A DNA stretch of 64,000 nt from Allolucifera butyrica (GCF_900476375.1 NZ_UPPP01000133.1:62001-126000); one strand, 5' to 3'; numbered from the stretch's first letter, positions 26,620-35,686 are shown. Numbers and translations: made by a program. Notes: a model not told the origin generated them from the letters alone.

Positions 26620-26722
26620 ACCGCTTTCACCCCGGTTCGACCGCCACTTGACTCCGCTATCTTTAGGTATCTTTTCACTATACATCTAATTGGGCCAATT
26701 CCCTCAGCACCTGTAAATGATT

Positions 26723-26817
26723 GTTTCAATTCCTTATAGGTAGGCTATACACAACTCAGCGCGAATCGGCAGCATCCATACTTCGATGTTTCAATTCCTT
26801 ATAGGTAAGCTATACAC
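26723..26817 (-). CRISPR. Two-repeat CRISPR remnant, one spacer
   Basis: Two 30-bp repeats (26723-26752 and 26788-26817) differ at one base and enclose a 35-bp spacer (26753-26787). The repeat starts GTTTCAATTCCTTATAGG on the plus strand. Its complement ends in ATTGAAAC, the usual 5' crRNA handle of type I-B/III arrays, so the array reads on the minus strand. No cas gene is in the window. Confidence 0.8.
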
Positions 26818-27147
26818 CCATTTTCAAGTAAAAAAAGCCAGTAAATTCAAGGGATTATGGGATTTACAGAAAAATGACACTTGCAAACGGCATGATCCTG
26901 TCTAGTATACGGCAAAGCACCAATCCTTGTAATATCTGGCCTTTAAGTAAAATATAAACTGTCGTCGATCCCCTCGCTTTTTTGCTTTACCGGTGGTACG
27001 ACACTCTCTTTTGAATTCTAATGGCAATTTGTGGTGAGAAAAAAAGCACAACCCCCTCCCGATAATTCCATAAAAATTCATAATTTTTATGTTTAACCAT
27101 AGCGAAAAAAACGAATAGCATACTTCCTTGCTCAAAAAATGACAATC
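26818..27147. other. Non-coding stretch between CRISPR remnant and repeat 1
   Basis: AT-rich, on the side where a leader of a minus-strand array would lie. A minus frame (26902-27240) runs through it and into the transketolase gene, but it has no ribosome binding site or recognisable domain. It may be a leader remnant or eroded sequence. Confidence 0.3.
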
Positions 27148-27202
27148 AAATGCAGCAAAGCCTTCCAGGCAAAATGAATTGCCTGAAAGGCTTTGTTTTT
27201 CC
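27148..27202. repeat. 55-bp palindromic repeat, copy 1
   Basis: Imperfect palindrome with arms AAAGCCTTCCAGGCAA and TTGCCTGAAAGGCTTT, bounded by AAATGCA and GTTTTTCC. It differs from copy 2 (33403-33457) by one base in 55 and has the same orientation. The T-run is on the plus-strand side, so it is not an obvious terminator for the minus-strand gene next to it. Confidence 0.8.
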
Positions 27203-27208
27203 GTTTCA

Positions 27209-28123
27209 TTAATACTTTGCCGCATTAACAATATCTTCAACAGTTAATTTAAAATGCTTTAGAAGCTCATCCGGGCTTCCTGAACAACCAAAGCGATCCT
27301 GAATACCAAGCATTTTGGTTTTTGTCGGCATTTCCTCCGCCAACACTTCACAGACAGCAGACCCCAAGCCCCCAATAACGCTGTGTTCTTCAGCGGTTAC
27401 TACTTTACCGGTTTCCTGGGCCACCTTGATAATTACTTCTCTATCAAGAGGCTTAATGGTAGGAACATTTACAACCGTTGCCTTTATCCCTTCAGCCTGC
27501 AGTTTATCGGCAGCTTCAAGTGCTTTAGAAACCATAATGCCGGTAGCAATAATCGCCACATCTTTGCCTTTACGCAATACTTCGGCCTTTCCAATCTTAA
27601 ACTTATAATTTGGGTCATGTATTACAGGAGTTGCAATTCTGCTTAGCCGAATATATACTGGTCCATAATATTCAATAGATGCATAAATTGCCTGTTTAGT
27701 TTCTATCGCGTCTGCAGGCTGTAATATTACCATGTTCGGAAGACTTCTCATTAATGCAATATCTACTACAGATTGATGGCTGCCGCCATCATAACCTACG
27801 GTTATGCCTGCATGAGTTGCCGCAATTTTTACGTTTAACTTCGGGTATGCCACGGAATTTCTTATTTGCTCAAAAGCCCGGCCCGTAGCAAAAACGGCAA
27901 AAGTCGTAGCAAAGGGAATTTTACCGCAAATAGCCAACCCTGCGGCTGTCCCAATCATGTCCTGCTCAGCAATTCCCATATCAAGAAAACGTTCCGGGCA
28001 AACTTTTTTAAAATTTATTGCTCTTGTAGCTTTGCCTAAGTCGGCATCAAGCACAATGATTCTGGGATCATTATGCAACTCTGTTAAAGCCTGTCCAAAT
28101 GCATCTCTCATTGTAATACTCAT
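27209..28123 (-). CDS. Transketolase, C-terminal subunit
   Basis: 304 aa. Holds the pyrimidine-binding and C-terminal domains of a split transketolase (DLGKATRAINFKKVCPERFLDMGIAEQ with the catalytic Glu, SVIGGLGSAV). Acts with the N-terminal subunit encoded 3 bp upstream to transfer two-carbon units with thiamine diphosphate. In this PTS cassette it probably handles a pentose-phosphate product. AGGGG precedes the ATG at a long spacing. Confidence 0.93.
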   Translation of the reverse strand: MSITMRDAFGQALTELHNDPRIIVLDADLGKATRAINFKKVCPERFLDMGIAEQDMIGTAAGLAICGKIPFATTFAVFATGRAFEQIRNSVAYPKLNVKIAATHAGITVGYDGGSHQSVVDIALMRSLPNMVILQPADAIETKQAIYASIEYYGPVYIRLSRIATPVIHDPNYKFKIGKAEVLRKGKDVAIIATGIMVSKALEAADKLQAEGIKATVVNVPTIKPLDREVIIKVAQETGKVVTAEEHSVIGGLGSAVCEVLAEEMPTKTKMLGIQDRFGCSGSPDELLKHFKLTVEDIVNAAKY

Positions 28124-28126
28124 AGA

Positions 28127-28945
28127 TTAAAGAGTCCCCTCCAATTCTGCTATAGCTTGATGCTTCTGTTCTTGATTGGGCGCAACGCCGTGCCAATCCA
28201 CTTGATTTTCCATAAATGACACACCTTTGCCCTTTACAGTTTTAGCAATAATCGCTGTGGGTTTACCCTTTAACATTTTAGCTTTATCGATTGCCTCACT
28301 TATTTCTTGCATAGTATGGCCATCAATTTCCATAACATACCAACCAAAAGCCAACAGCTTTTCCTTAATTGGTTTGATTCCCATAACCCGGTCATTGGGA
28401 CCATTGATTTGCAAGCCATTATGATCGACAAACATCGTTACATTATCTAGTTTATAATGAGCTGCAGTCATTATGGCTTCCCATATTTGACCTTCCTGAA
28501 TTTCACCATCTCCAACCATTACGTATACTCTATAGTCTTTTGCATCTAACTTACCGGACAACGCCATTCCATTCGCAACTGACAACCCTTGTCCCAGTGA
28601 GCCGCTGGACATGTCTACACCAGGTGTGTTTTTCATATCCGGATGTCCCTGAAGAATGGAGTTGAATTTTCTAAGAGTCATTAACGTCTTCTTGGGGAAA
28701 AATCCTCTTTCAGCAAGAACGGCATAGAGTCCGGGTGCCGCGTGGCCCTTTGATAGTATAAACCTGTCCCGCTCCTCCCACTTAGGTTCCTCAACGCGAA
28801 GTCTCATTTTATCAAAATACAATACGGTTAATATGTCCACTATGGATAGCGATCCACCCGGATGTCCAGTCCCTGCCGCCGCTACCATTTCAATAATGTT
28901 TACTCTAATTTGTTGCGTAATTTTGCGAAACTCTAATAGATCCAT
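28127..28945 (-). CDS. Transketolase, N-terminal subunit
   Basis: 272 aa thiamine-diphosphate domain: GHPGGSLSIVDILTVLYFDKM, SKGHAAPGLYAVLAERG, GSLGQGLSVANGMAL and the GDGEIQEGQIWEA ThDP motif. AGGGG eight bases before the ATG at 28945 is better than the in-frame ATG at 28975. Translated just before the C-terminal subunit. Confidence 0.93.
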   Translation of the reverse strand: MDLLEFRKITQQIRVNIIEMVAAAGTGHPGGSLSIVDILTVLYFDKMRLRVEEPKWEERDRFILSKGHAAPGLYAVLAERGFFPKKTLMTLRKFNSILQGHPDMKNTPGVDMSSGSLGQGLSVANGMALSGKLDAKDYRVYVMVGDGEIQEGQIWEAIMTAAHYKLDNVTMFVDHNGLQINGPNDRVMGIKPIKEKLLAFGWYVMEIDGHTMQEISEAIDKAKMLKGKPTAIIAKTVKGKGVSFMENQVDWHGVAPNQEQKHQAIAELEGTL

Positions 28946-28982
28946 TTTACTATCCCCTATATATAAATCTCTCACTAAGCAC

Positions 28983-29006
28983 AGCGGATGGGGCTACCCA
29001 TCCGCT
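28983..29006. terminator. Intercistronic hairpin between EIIC and transketolase genes
   Basis: Perfect 10-bp stem AGCGGATGGG/CCCATCCGCT with a four-base loop. The minus-strand side lacks a T-run, so it more likely protects or partly separates the PTS and transketolase parts of one transcript than terminates it fully. Confidence 0.5.
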
Positions 29007-29046
29007 TGCTTGTTTCCCTATTTCATTAAAGAAAAATAGTCTATGG

Positions 29047-30339
29047 TTACAGACCAAGAGAAGTTAATGCTGTGACTAGTTTTGCAAAACCAAGCCCTAC
29101 GGTTGCATAAAATGGATCGCCAAAAGTACTTCCCGTTGTTGCAAGCGCCCCCGTACTCGGAATAAGGTAACCGGTTCCTACCGTAAGAATGATACCTACA
29201 ATAAATGGCCCAACGATAGCTCCTTTCCATCCTCCAGTGCTATTACCGAATATGCCGGCAGTTCCTCCTGCAAAAAATGCCGGAACAATACCAGGCAATA
29301 TAATATACAGTGCTCCTAGGCCCATCTGTACAAACATTCCTATTGTCATGCCAACGAACATAGAGATAAATCCAAAAATCAAAGCTGTTGGTGCATACGG
29401 AAACAAAACAGGACAATCAATAGCCGGGATTGCTCCGGGAATAAGCTTTTCAGATATTCCCGAAAATGCAGGTATAATTTCTGATAACATCATCCGAACT
29501 CCCGCTAGTACCACAGTCACCCCACCGGCAAAAAGCAATCCTTGCATTACAGCAAATATGATAGCATTGGTTCCTTTACTTACATTTGCTTCCACGTATG
29601 ACATACCTGCCGCCACTACAGCAACTAAGAAAATTATCACCATAGTTACCGCCATACTGGCAGTTGAGTCTCTAAAAAAACTTAAACTTTTAGGGAGCTT
29701 AAATTTTTCCGCACTATTTTCCGGATTTCCAACATATTTACCAATCCAGGCAGAAAACCAATAACCTACATCTCCTGTATGCCCAACTGTAAAATTTTCA
29801 CCGCCAGAGATTTTACTTGTATATGGATTTAGAAGCGCCGGCATTAGGGTAAAATATAACCCCATGGTTATAGACCCTACCACAAATAGCGGGATTCCGC
29901 TTAAATGAGCAATTGATACATAAATTGCCGTAACAAAAAGTGAAACATAAAACATTATGTGCCCGGTAAGATAGACGAACTTAAATTTGGTAACTCTGGC
30001 TAAAATTATATTGATTATAAACCCACCAACCATAACAAGCGCACCCATGGAACCAAAATTCTTTATGGCGAAGGGTAATACCGCTTCGTTTGTTGGCATT
30101 ACTCCTTTTATAGAAAACCCGACATTTAATATTTCACCAAGAGGAATAAGAGAACCACTAATAACACCGGCTCCTGCCCCAATGATAACAACCCCTATGG
30201 TTGTCTTTAGTGAACCCATAATAATCTGATCAATTGATCTTTTCTGTATAATTAGCCCTATTAATGCCACTAAACCTAATAATATAGCGGGCTGGGATAA
30301 TAATTGCAAAACGAAGAATTCAATGAACTTCATTAGCAT
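29047..30339 (-). CDS. PTS EIIC, ascorbate (SgaT/UlaA) family
   Basis: 430 aa membrane permease with about ten or more hydrophobic segments. Family-like stretches: LVALIGLIIQKRS, GAGAGVISGSLIPLGEILN, FTVGHTGDVGYW and GMTIGMFVQMGLG. Imports and phosphorylates a sugar or sugar acid together with the EIIB and EIIA genes just upstream. GGGGGG nine bases before the ATG. The substrate need not be ascorbate: the cassette lacks the Ula decarboxylase and isomerases and has transketolase instead. Confidence 0.9.
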   Translation of the reverse strand: MLMKFIEFFVLQLLSQPAILLGLVALIGLIIQKRSIDQIIMGSLKTTIGVVIIGAGAGVISGSLIPLGEILNVGFSIKGVMPTNEAVLPFAIKNFGSMGALVMVGGFIINIILARVTKFKFVYLTGHIMFYVSLFVTAIYVSIAHLSGIPLFVVGSITMGLYFTLMPALLNPYTSKISGGENFTVGHTGDVGYWFSAWIGKYVGNPENSAEKFKLPKSLSFFRDSTASMAVTMVIIFLVAVVAAGMSYVEANVSKGTNAIIFAVMQGLLFAGGVTVVLAGVRMMLSEIIPAFSGISEKLIPGAIPAIDCPVLFPYAPTALIFGFISMFVGMTIGMFVQMGLGALYIILPGIVPAFFAGGTAGIFGNSTGGWKGAIVGPFIVGIILTVGTGYLIPSTGALATTGSTFGDPFYATVGLGFAKLVTALTSLGL

Positions 30340-30340
30340 T

Positions 30341-30640
30341 TTATATTTCCCCCCTATTTTTTTTCAGTTCATTTATTTTTTCTAATAATTTTTCTTCAAT
30401 GTCATCCTTTTTGAAAAAATTTTTAATAAATATAATTTTGTTAGGATCAACATTTTTAAAAGAATCCTTTAACTCTTCAACCGTTACGATAAAATCGTAA
30501 CTTTCACCAATAATGGAAGCCAGTCCGGCAGTTTCAACTTGGCCATCAATCTTAAACTTGTCAAGCACGCCTCTAACATTAATTTTCGCAATCATACTGC
30601 TGCCTAATCCCTGTGGGCATACTGTAAAAATCTTAATCAA
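30341..30640 (-). CDS. PTS EIIB, lactose/ascorbate type
   Basis: 99 aa cytoplasmic phosphocarrier. Phospho-acceptor Cys in VCPQGLGSSMIAK near residue 8. TTG start with GGAGG eight bases upstream. Its stop is 1 bp from the EIIC start. Confidence 0.9.
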   Translation of the reverse strand: MIKIFTVCPQGLGSSMIAKINVRGVLDKFKIDGQVETAGLASIIGESYDFIVTVEELKDSFKNVDPNKIIFIKNFFKKDDIEEKLLEKINELKKNRGEI

Positions 30641-30676
30641 TCTGGTTTCCTCCCCCTTTAATAAATTTGATTTTTC

Positions 30677-31117
30677 TCACTTTCGAAATAACTCTATCAC
30701 CTCCCTTGAGTTTTCAGCCGCTTTTATTTTTTTTACCTTTTCATCATCACCTAAAATTTTAACAAGCTCAGTCATTGCTGTTAAATGTGTTGAATGATCA
30801 ATAGCGCAAAGACAAACAACTATCGATACAGGATCATGTTCCTTATTACCAAAGTTAACTGCTTCTTTAAGCGTCAACAAACTGATTCCAATTTTTTTTG
30901 CCCCTGCTTCAGGTCTTGCATGCGGCATTGCAATACCCGGAGCAAGAACAATATAGGGTCCTATTTCTTTAACAGAATCTATCATTGCGTCAATGTATCT
31001 ACTCTCAATAGAATCGTCTTTTTCTAATAACTCGCCTCCTTTTCTTATGGCATCTTCCCAGTCCGTCACTTCTATTTTTACCTTTATTGTTTTCTCAGTT
31101 AACCAACTTTTTAGCAT
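30677..31117 (-). CDS. PTS EIIA, fructose/mannitol type
   Basis: 146 aa. Phospho-acceptor His in GIAMPHARPE. It is clearly paralogous to the C-terminal domain of the adjacent regulator, which shares IGPYIV-APGIAMPHARPE. AAGGGGTG seven bases before the ATG. First gene of the PTS-transketolase operon. Confidence 0.92.
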   Translation of the reverse strand: MLKSWLTEKTIKVKIEVTDWEDAIRKGGELLEKDDSIESRYIDAMIDSVKEIGPYIVLAPGIAMPHARPEAGAKKIGISLLTLKEAVNFGNKEHDPVSIVVCLCAIDHSTHLTAMTELVKILGDDEKVKKIKAAENSREVIELFRK

Positions 31118-31210
31118 AACTCAACACCCCTTGGTAAATTGTTTAAGTATTTCTACTATTATTTATCTGGCCTGTAATAATTTAAGAGAATGACAATCCA
31201 AAATTATCAT

Positions 31211-33235
31211 TTATTTTGCGAAATAGCGGTCTAGTAAAGCAAATATTTCCGCCTTATCTTTGCAAGTACGTAATACCTCTACAGCCCGTGAATCGCTCAT
31301 AATTTCCCACAGTTCGGTAAATATACGAAAATGCGCATCTGCATCGATTACACCAAATGCTAAGACTAAATCGACCGGATCGTATTTAAAATTACCAAAA
31401 GAAATTGGGTCACTTAATCGTACCAGACTTAGACATATTCTTTTCACTCCATCTTCCGGACGTGCATGTGGCATTGCTATTCCTGGTGCAACCACAATAT
31501 ATGGACCGATTTGCTTTACACCGTTTATCATTCTATCTATGTAACAAGCTTCCACAGACCCGGTATCCATCAGCAACTTACCAGCCGTCTGAATTGCTTC
31601 TTCCCAACTACCAACTCTTGCATCTAAATCCACTGTTTCTGGCAGTAGTACATCTTTCAATGTCAGCATATCTTTTTTCGACCCTGATTTATCAATAGGC
31701 ACAAACTTCTTATCATAAAAATATTGTATCTGTTTCTCAATTACCTGAATCTCCATATCTGTAAGTATGGGGGGAATATGCAGTATCGCTATATCTTTAA
31801 TTTCTAAGGGAATTGTGCTAATAACAAGATCAATGTCGCTTAAGTCTTGCTGCTTTAACTCATATACCGACACTACTTTTTTGATGTTTAAATAGGGCAT
31901 GCGGTTTTTGATTGTAATTGTTAGTAGTTTGACCGTGCCAATACCATTAGCGCAAACTAATATGACATTCAGCCTTTTGGGTAACCCCACTTTTTTTCTC
32001 TCAATAGCCGCGCCTAAATGAATAGCGAGATAACCAATTTCATCATCCAAAAGCTCAGTTCCAAGTTCTTGTTCAATCTCTTTAACAGCATTTAATGCAA
32101 TCATAAATAGTTCCGGATATTTCTCCCTTATTTGCGGCAACATTGGGTTGTTCAGTTTAATCCCATATTTGGCCCGCTGCACTACGGGCTGCAAATGTAA
32201 AACTAAACCATTAATCAATTCCTCATCATCAAGATATATATCTCCCAACCATGTCTGACAGTTCTTCACAAAAGTCTCCGTTAAATTTAAAGCCCAAAGC
32301 TTCGTCTCGTTTTCTCCATTTCCTCCCAAATCTGAAACAATTGATATTTTACTGTTTAACAGTTGGAAGGTAATAAAAGAAATTTCAAAATCATCCTGAA
32401 AATGTTCATTATATGAGGAAAGTTCTACAGCTATCAGAGTTGACAATCTATGAAGTAAATTACTGTTGCAACCAGCAATGTTAATGTTGCTTAAATTGGC
32501 TATATACTTTCCATTATTAAGTCTTTTTAACTGCACTATTAAAGAAAGCACCATATAGTTGATGGAAAAGTCATTATATGGCAGGTTATTTTTCTCAATA
32601 ATGTTAATAAAAGTATTAGCAATTTCTTTTACTGGTAGTTCGCGTGTATATTCGTGAAATAACTCAGTTTCAAAAATATAGTTTTCGCGAATATTCGTAG
32701 CCCCAAAACCATAAATGCGGGTGGAAAAAATATCTACCAGAATTTTTCGTATTGATTTCTCGTCTCCTTCACTCCATAATCCTAGACCTCTTTTGGAACA
32801 AAGCAACAAGTGGTATTTTTCAAGAAAGCTTCTCACACTGTCCAAATCAGCAACTAAAGTACTGCGACTAACAATAAGTTTATTAGCCAAATACTCTATT
32901 GAAACTGGTTCCTGGTTGTCCAGAATATGCACAACAATTGCATTACAGCGTTCTTCTTTTGATAATGCATAATATGAAGATTCTTGTAATTTATTTGGCA
33001 ATAAATTCTTCACTAAATTGTAATCAACAACTTCTACCCAAATACCTTTATTGGCCTTTCTATGTAACTTAAAACTTTTCTTTTTCAGTTCATCCTCTAT
33101 AATATCCAAATCATAACGAATAGTACGAGGACCAACGCCCAAAATATTGGCTAACTTTTCAATTGTAATTGGATGATTATGAATGGTTGATTCAAGAAGT
33201 TTAATTAGTTCTTGTCTGCGCGCGTTAAGAACCAT
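31211..33235 (-). CDS. PRD-containing PTS-controlled transcriptional activator (MtlR/LicR type)
   Basis: 674 aa. N-terminal HTH domains (ILGVGPRTIRYDLDIIED, LIVSRSTLVADLDSV), two PRD domains with phosphorylatable His residues (HEYTREL, HLQPVVQRAK, LAIHLGAAIER), an EIIB-like domain (LVCANGIGTVK with Cys) and an EIIA domain (GIAMPHARPE). Activity would follow PTS phosphorylation state, inducing the EIIA-EIIB-EIIC-transketolase genes just downstream. AAGGAG eight bases before the ATG. Confidence 0.93.
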   Translation of the reverse strand: MVLNARRQELIKLLESTIHNHPITIEKLANILGVGPRTIRYDLDIIEDELKKKSFKLHRKANKGIWVEVVDYNLVKNLLPNKLQESSYYALSKEERCNAIVVHILDNQEPVSIEYLANKLIVSRSTLVADLDSVRSFLEKYHLLLCSKRGLGLWSEGDEKSIRKILVDIFSTRIYGFGATNIRENYIFETELFHEYTRELPVKEIANTFINIIEKNNLPYNDFSINYMVLSLIVQLKRLNNGKYIANLSNINIAGCNSNLLHRLSTLIAVELSSYNEHFQDDFEISFITFQLLNSKISIVSDLGGNGENETKLWALNLTETFVKNCQTWLGDIYLDDEELINGLVLHLQPVVQRAKYGIKLNNPMLPQIREKYPELFMIALNAVKEIEQELGTELLDDEIGYLAIHLGAAIERKKVGLPKRLNVILVCANGIGTVKLLTITIKNRMPYLNIKKVVSVYELKQQDLSDIDLVISTIPLEIKDIAILHIPPILTDMEIQVIEKQIQYFYDKKFVPIDKSGSKKDMLTLKDVLLPETVDLDARVGSWEEAIQTAGKLLMDTGSVEACYIDRMINGVKQIGPYIVVAPGIAMPHARPEDGVKRICLSLVRLSDPISFGNFKYDPVDLVLAFGVIDADAHFRIFTELWEIMSDSRAVEVLRTCKDKAEIFALLDRYFAK

Positions 33236-33402
33236 CTAGTTAACTCCTTATAATAAATATTGTCTAACTTCATTCTACTGTCTTCCTATCTATAGAACAA
33301 TTACAACAATCGTCAGAATATAGTGGCAATACATTGCACTTGCAGCTTGTTATTTTGCGAAAAGGATTGCTCAGTTAGAATCACAAGAGGCCGTTTACCA
33401 AC

Positions 33403-33457
33403 AAATGCAACAAAGCCTTCCAGGCAAAATGAATTGCCTGAAAGGCTTTGTTTTTCC
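33403..33457. repeat. 55-bp palindromic repeat, copy 2
   Basis: Same orientation as copy 1 and different at one base of 55. It lies just past the papain-like peptidase stop, on the other side of the PTS-transketolase cassette. Confidence 0.8.
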
Positions 33458-33460
33458 TTG

Positions 33461-34213
33461 TTAACCCCGACTAGTCCAGCAATCGGATACAAGTCCTTTA
33501 TTGTAGAAACCATAAGGCAAATAGAAATAGCCCTTGTCTCCCCAGGAACTGCCCCAGGAATTCCGCACAATAAGCATATCTCTTTTATTATCATAACCAA
33601 CAACAAGGACAGCATGACCGCCAAGGAATTGTTCCTTATCGGTATCCGGAATCGGAACAATCCCCGTCCGGGCCACTTCTTCACTCTCAAACGATTCATA
33701 AACATCAATACCGATAACTACCGGCAATCCTTCGGCCAGAGCCGCTTTTAAATGGGCAAGTGAAGTAATACGGTGATACTCGCCAATTTTGTACCTGGCA
33801 GCGTCGGCAATATCCTTGTCGGTCGGCGGATTCGTAAAGGTGGAAATATCGTACGGCCAGTCTGCCTCCGGACATACGCCGATTTGTTTTAAAACCTTCA
33901 TGCCGTCCCTGATTTCTGCTCCGGAGTCTTCGCTGATTGTCCCTTCCAGGCTACGTTCTTCATAATAAAGAAACAACCTGGATAATGTCGTCAAAGACTG
34001 TCTGGCTTTTAATTCCAGATATTCCCGCAAACCGGATGCAATGGCATTTGCCGTACAGGAACCGAGTTTTCCCTGATCAACAATCGGGCTGCATTCAGCT
34101 CGTAAATCTACCTGGGCCGGTAAATGCTCGGCAAGCTGATATTGGGCTGAACAAAAAATGTAATCTCGTAAATCCAGGGAATCCTTTTTTAATAGATACT
34201 TACGCATAGGCAT
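33461..34213 (-). CDS. Papain-like (C1) cysteine peptidase
   Basis: 250 aa. The catalytic set is visible: QGKLGSCTANA (oxyanion Gln and nucleophile Cys), GGHAVLVVGY (His) and RNSWGSSWGDKGYFYLPY (Asn). No signal peptide and almost no propeptide. Start chosen at the ATG with GGAGAGGAG about ten bases upstream; the frame is open further upstream but without a site. It lies directly after the collar-domain gene and may be co-transcribed past a terminator. Confidence 0.88.
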   Translation of the reverse strand: MPMRKYLLKKDSLDLRDYIFCSAQYQLAEHLPAQVDLRAECSPIVDQGKLGSCTANAIASGLREYLELKARQSLTTLSRLFLYYEERSLEGTISEDSGAEIRDGMKVLKQIGVCPEADWPYDISTFTNPPTDKDIADAARYKIGEYHRITSLAHLKAALAEGLPVVIGIDVYESFESEEVARTGIVPIPDTDKEQFLGGHAVLVVGYDNKRDMLIVRNSWGSSWGDKGYFYLPYGFYNKGLVSDCWTSRG

Positions 34214-34419
34214 AGTTATCAGTCTCCTCTCCTTTTCGATGCGGATAATGGATTGCACTTTCAAACAGTCTAACTCTTCTTGGGGTATCTTTTTATAGAA
34301 GATATTTCTCCTGAGACAAAATGAATACCTATATATGGAAAAATATTTCTTTTTAAAGCTTATACCAAATTTGCAACAAAAAAATGACAGATGCGCTTTC
34401 TTAAACAGCCTCTTTTGCA

Positions 34420-34454
34420 GAAAATAATAAGCCCTCACCTTACGGCAAGGGCTG
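34420..34454 (-). terminator. Intrinsic terminator of the collar-protein gene
   Basis: AGCCCTT/AAGGGCT-type stem around GCCGTA followed on the minus strand by TTATTATTTTC, about 25 bases past the stop codon at 34478. Confidence 0.7.
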
Positions 34455-34477
34455 AATCTGGAGCGGACCAACCTATC

Positions 34478-35686
34478 CTAATATTTAATGCAAGCTAGTA
34501 AAGCCATGTTGCGAGGACGGGTTTCGGTGCCACCAGTTGAATTTTCTGTATTAGTATAGAAATCAGCATGGCCGTCAACTGATGTATCGCCATCATTACC
34601 CGTAAGTCTAAATGGTCCACCGTTACCTGTCCCAGCATAATAATCATTGTAATTTGATTCAATTTGATGATAGTGGGTCTTTGTTGCATCACTTTGGGAA
34701 CTTCCCAGTATTCGATTACTATCAACTCCACGACCATCATCAAAACCACGTATAAACTCACCACGAAGATCCGGTAGGTTGAATGTTGTACTTCCGTCAC
34801 CTGCCCCAAACATAGTACCCACTGCTGCAAACAAATCAGCATACTGGGTTCTTGAAACAGCCGACCCGTCAGCTTTTAGCCAGCCATCCGGTGCTGTTTC
34901 CCTTGCAAAATATTGAATGGCTCCTGCCGCCAAACTATTTGGTATTTGATCAATCGTTGCAATACTTTTCCCGTTCACCTGAGTAATCGTAATATCTGCG
35001 GACCCGTCAAAGGATACCCCATTAATAGTTCTTGCCGCAGCCAGTTTTGTCGCGGTCGATGCATTGCCGGAACACTCCGCAGCCGTATCCGCCTCCGCTG
35101 CACTTGCAACCTTGCCGTCTACCGCAATTGTGACTTTTTTGTTCGCTCCATCCGCATTCAAAGCAATATTGGTCCCTGCTGCCAATTCGATAGTATCCGT
35201 TGCACTGGCCGCTTCAATGGTTGTCCCATTTACCAGTACATTCGAAAAGGCGTTTTCCCCTTTTAATATATCGATCTGCGCCTGCAAGTCTTTGTCGGCA
35301 CTAGCGCGGGTTGCTGCTTCTGCATCAATATTAGACTGTAAAGCCGTATCGCCATCAGTTCGTGTAGTAACCTCTTTAGTAATTTGAGCCTGCAGATCAC
35401 TATCTGCACTAGTTCTTGCACTGGCTTCCGCATCCATGTTACTTTGCAGTTTGGCATCCGCATTCGTTCTCGCCAGTGCTTCCGCATCAACATTAGCTTG
35501 TAGTTGCTCGTCTGCTTCTTTTCGCGCAGTAACTTCCGCTGTAATCTCAGTTTGCAAATCATCAATTACAGGAATCACGCTTGGATCAAATTTTCCATCA
35601 TTACCCAGCTCGACTATTTTGCCGATGTCCGCCTTGCCATTTGATATAACTATAACTTCCTCCGGACAAAAAACCGTTCTACTCAT
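34478..35686 (-). CDS. Tail-collar-domain fibre-like protein with 18-residue repeats
   Basis: 402 aa. Residues about 45-135 are five tandem 18-residue units of the pattern QxNxDAEAxARTxADxxL, predicted to form a trimeric coiled coil. A phage tail-collar domain follows (APDGWLKADGSAVSRTQYADLF, FNLPDLRGEFIRGFD) and a receptor-binding-like tip rich in His, Asn, Gly. No other phage structural gene is near, so it may be a domesticated fibre or a surface protein. No signal peptide. Confidence 0.8.
   Translation of the reverse strand: MSRTVFCPEEVIVISNGKADIGKIVELGNDGKFDPSVIPVIDDLQTEITAEVTARKEADEQLQANVDAEALARTNADAKLQSNMDAEASARTSADSDLQAQITKEVTTRTDGDTALQSNIDAEAATRASADKDLQAQIDILKGENAFSNVLVNGTTIEAASATDTIELAAGTNIALNADGANKKVTIAVDGKVASAAEADTAAECSGNASTATKLAAARTINGVSFDGSADITITQVNGKSIATIDQIPNSLAAGAIQYFARETAPDGWLKADGSAVSRTQYADLFAAVGTMFGAGDGSTTFNLPDLRGEFIRGFDDGRGVDSNRILGSSQSDATKTHYHQIESNYNDYYAGTGNGGPFRLTGNDGDTSVDGHADFYTNTENSTGGTETRPRNMALLACIKY

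Noticed and set aside
26625-26650. GGTTCGACC resembling a tRNA T-loop
   Set aside because: No matching acceptor stem, D-arm or anticodon arm around it.
27148-27202. Palindromic repeat as the terminator of the transketolase gene
   Set aside because: The T-run follows the stem on the plus strand only, while the neighbouring gene is on the minus strand; the same holds at the other two copies, so it is reported as a repeat.
26902-27240. Minus-strand open frame of 112 codons between CRISPR remnant and transketolase
   Set aside because: No ribosome binding site, no domain, overlaps the end of the transketolase gene and reads through the palindromic repeat.
33461-34471. Longer N-terminus for the papain-like peptidase
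   Set aside because: Upstream codons lack a ribosome binding site and family similarity; the ATG at 34213 has GGAGAGGAG.
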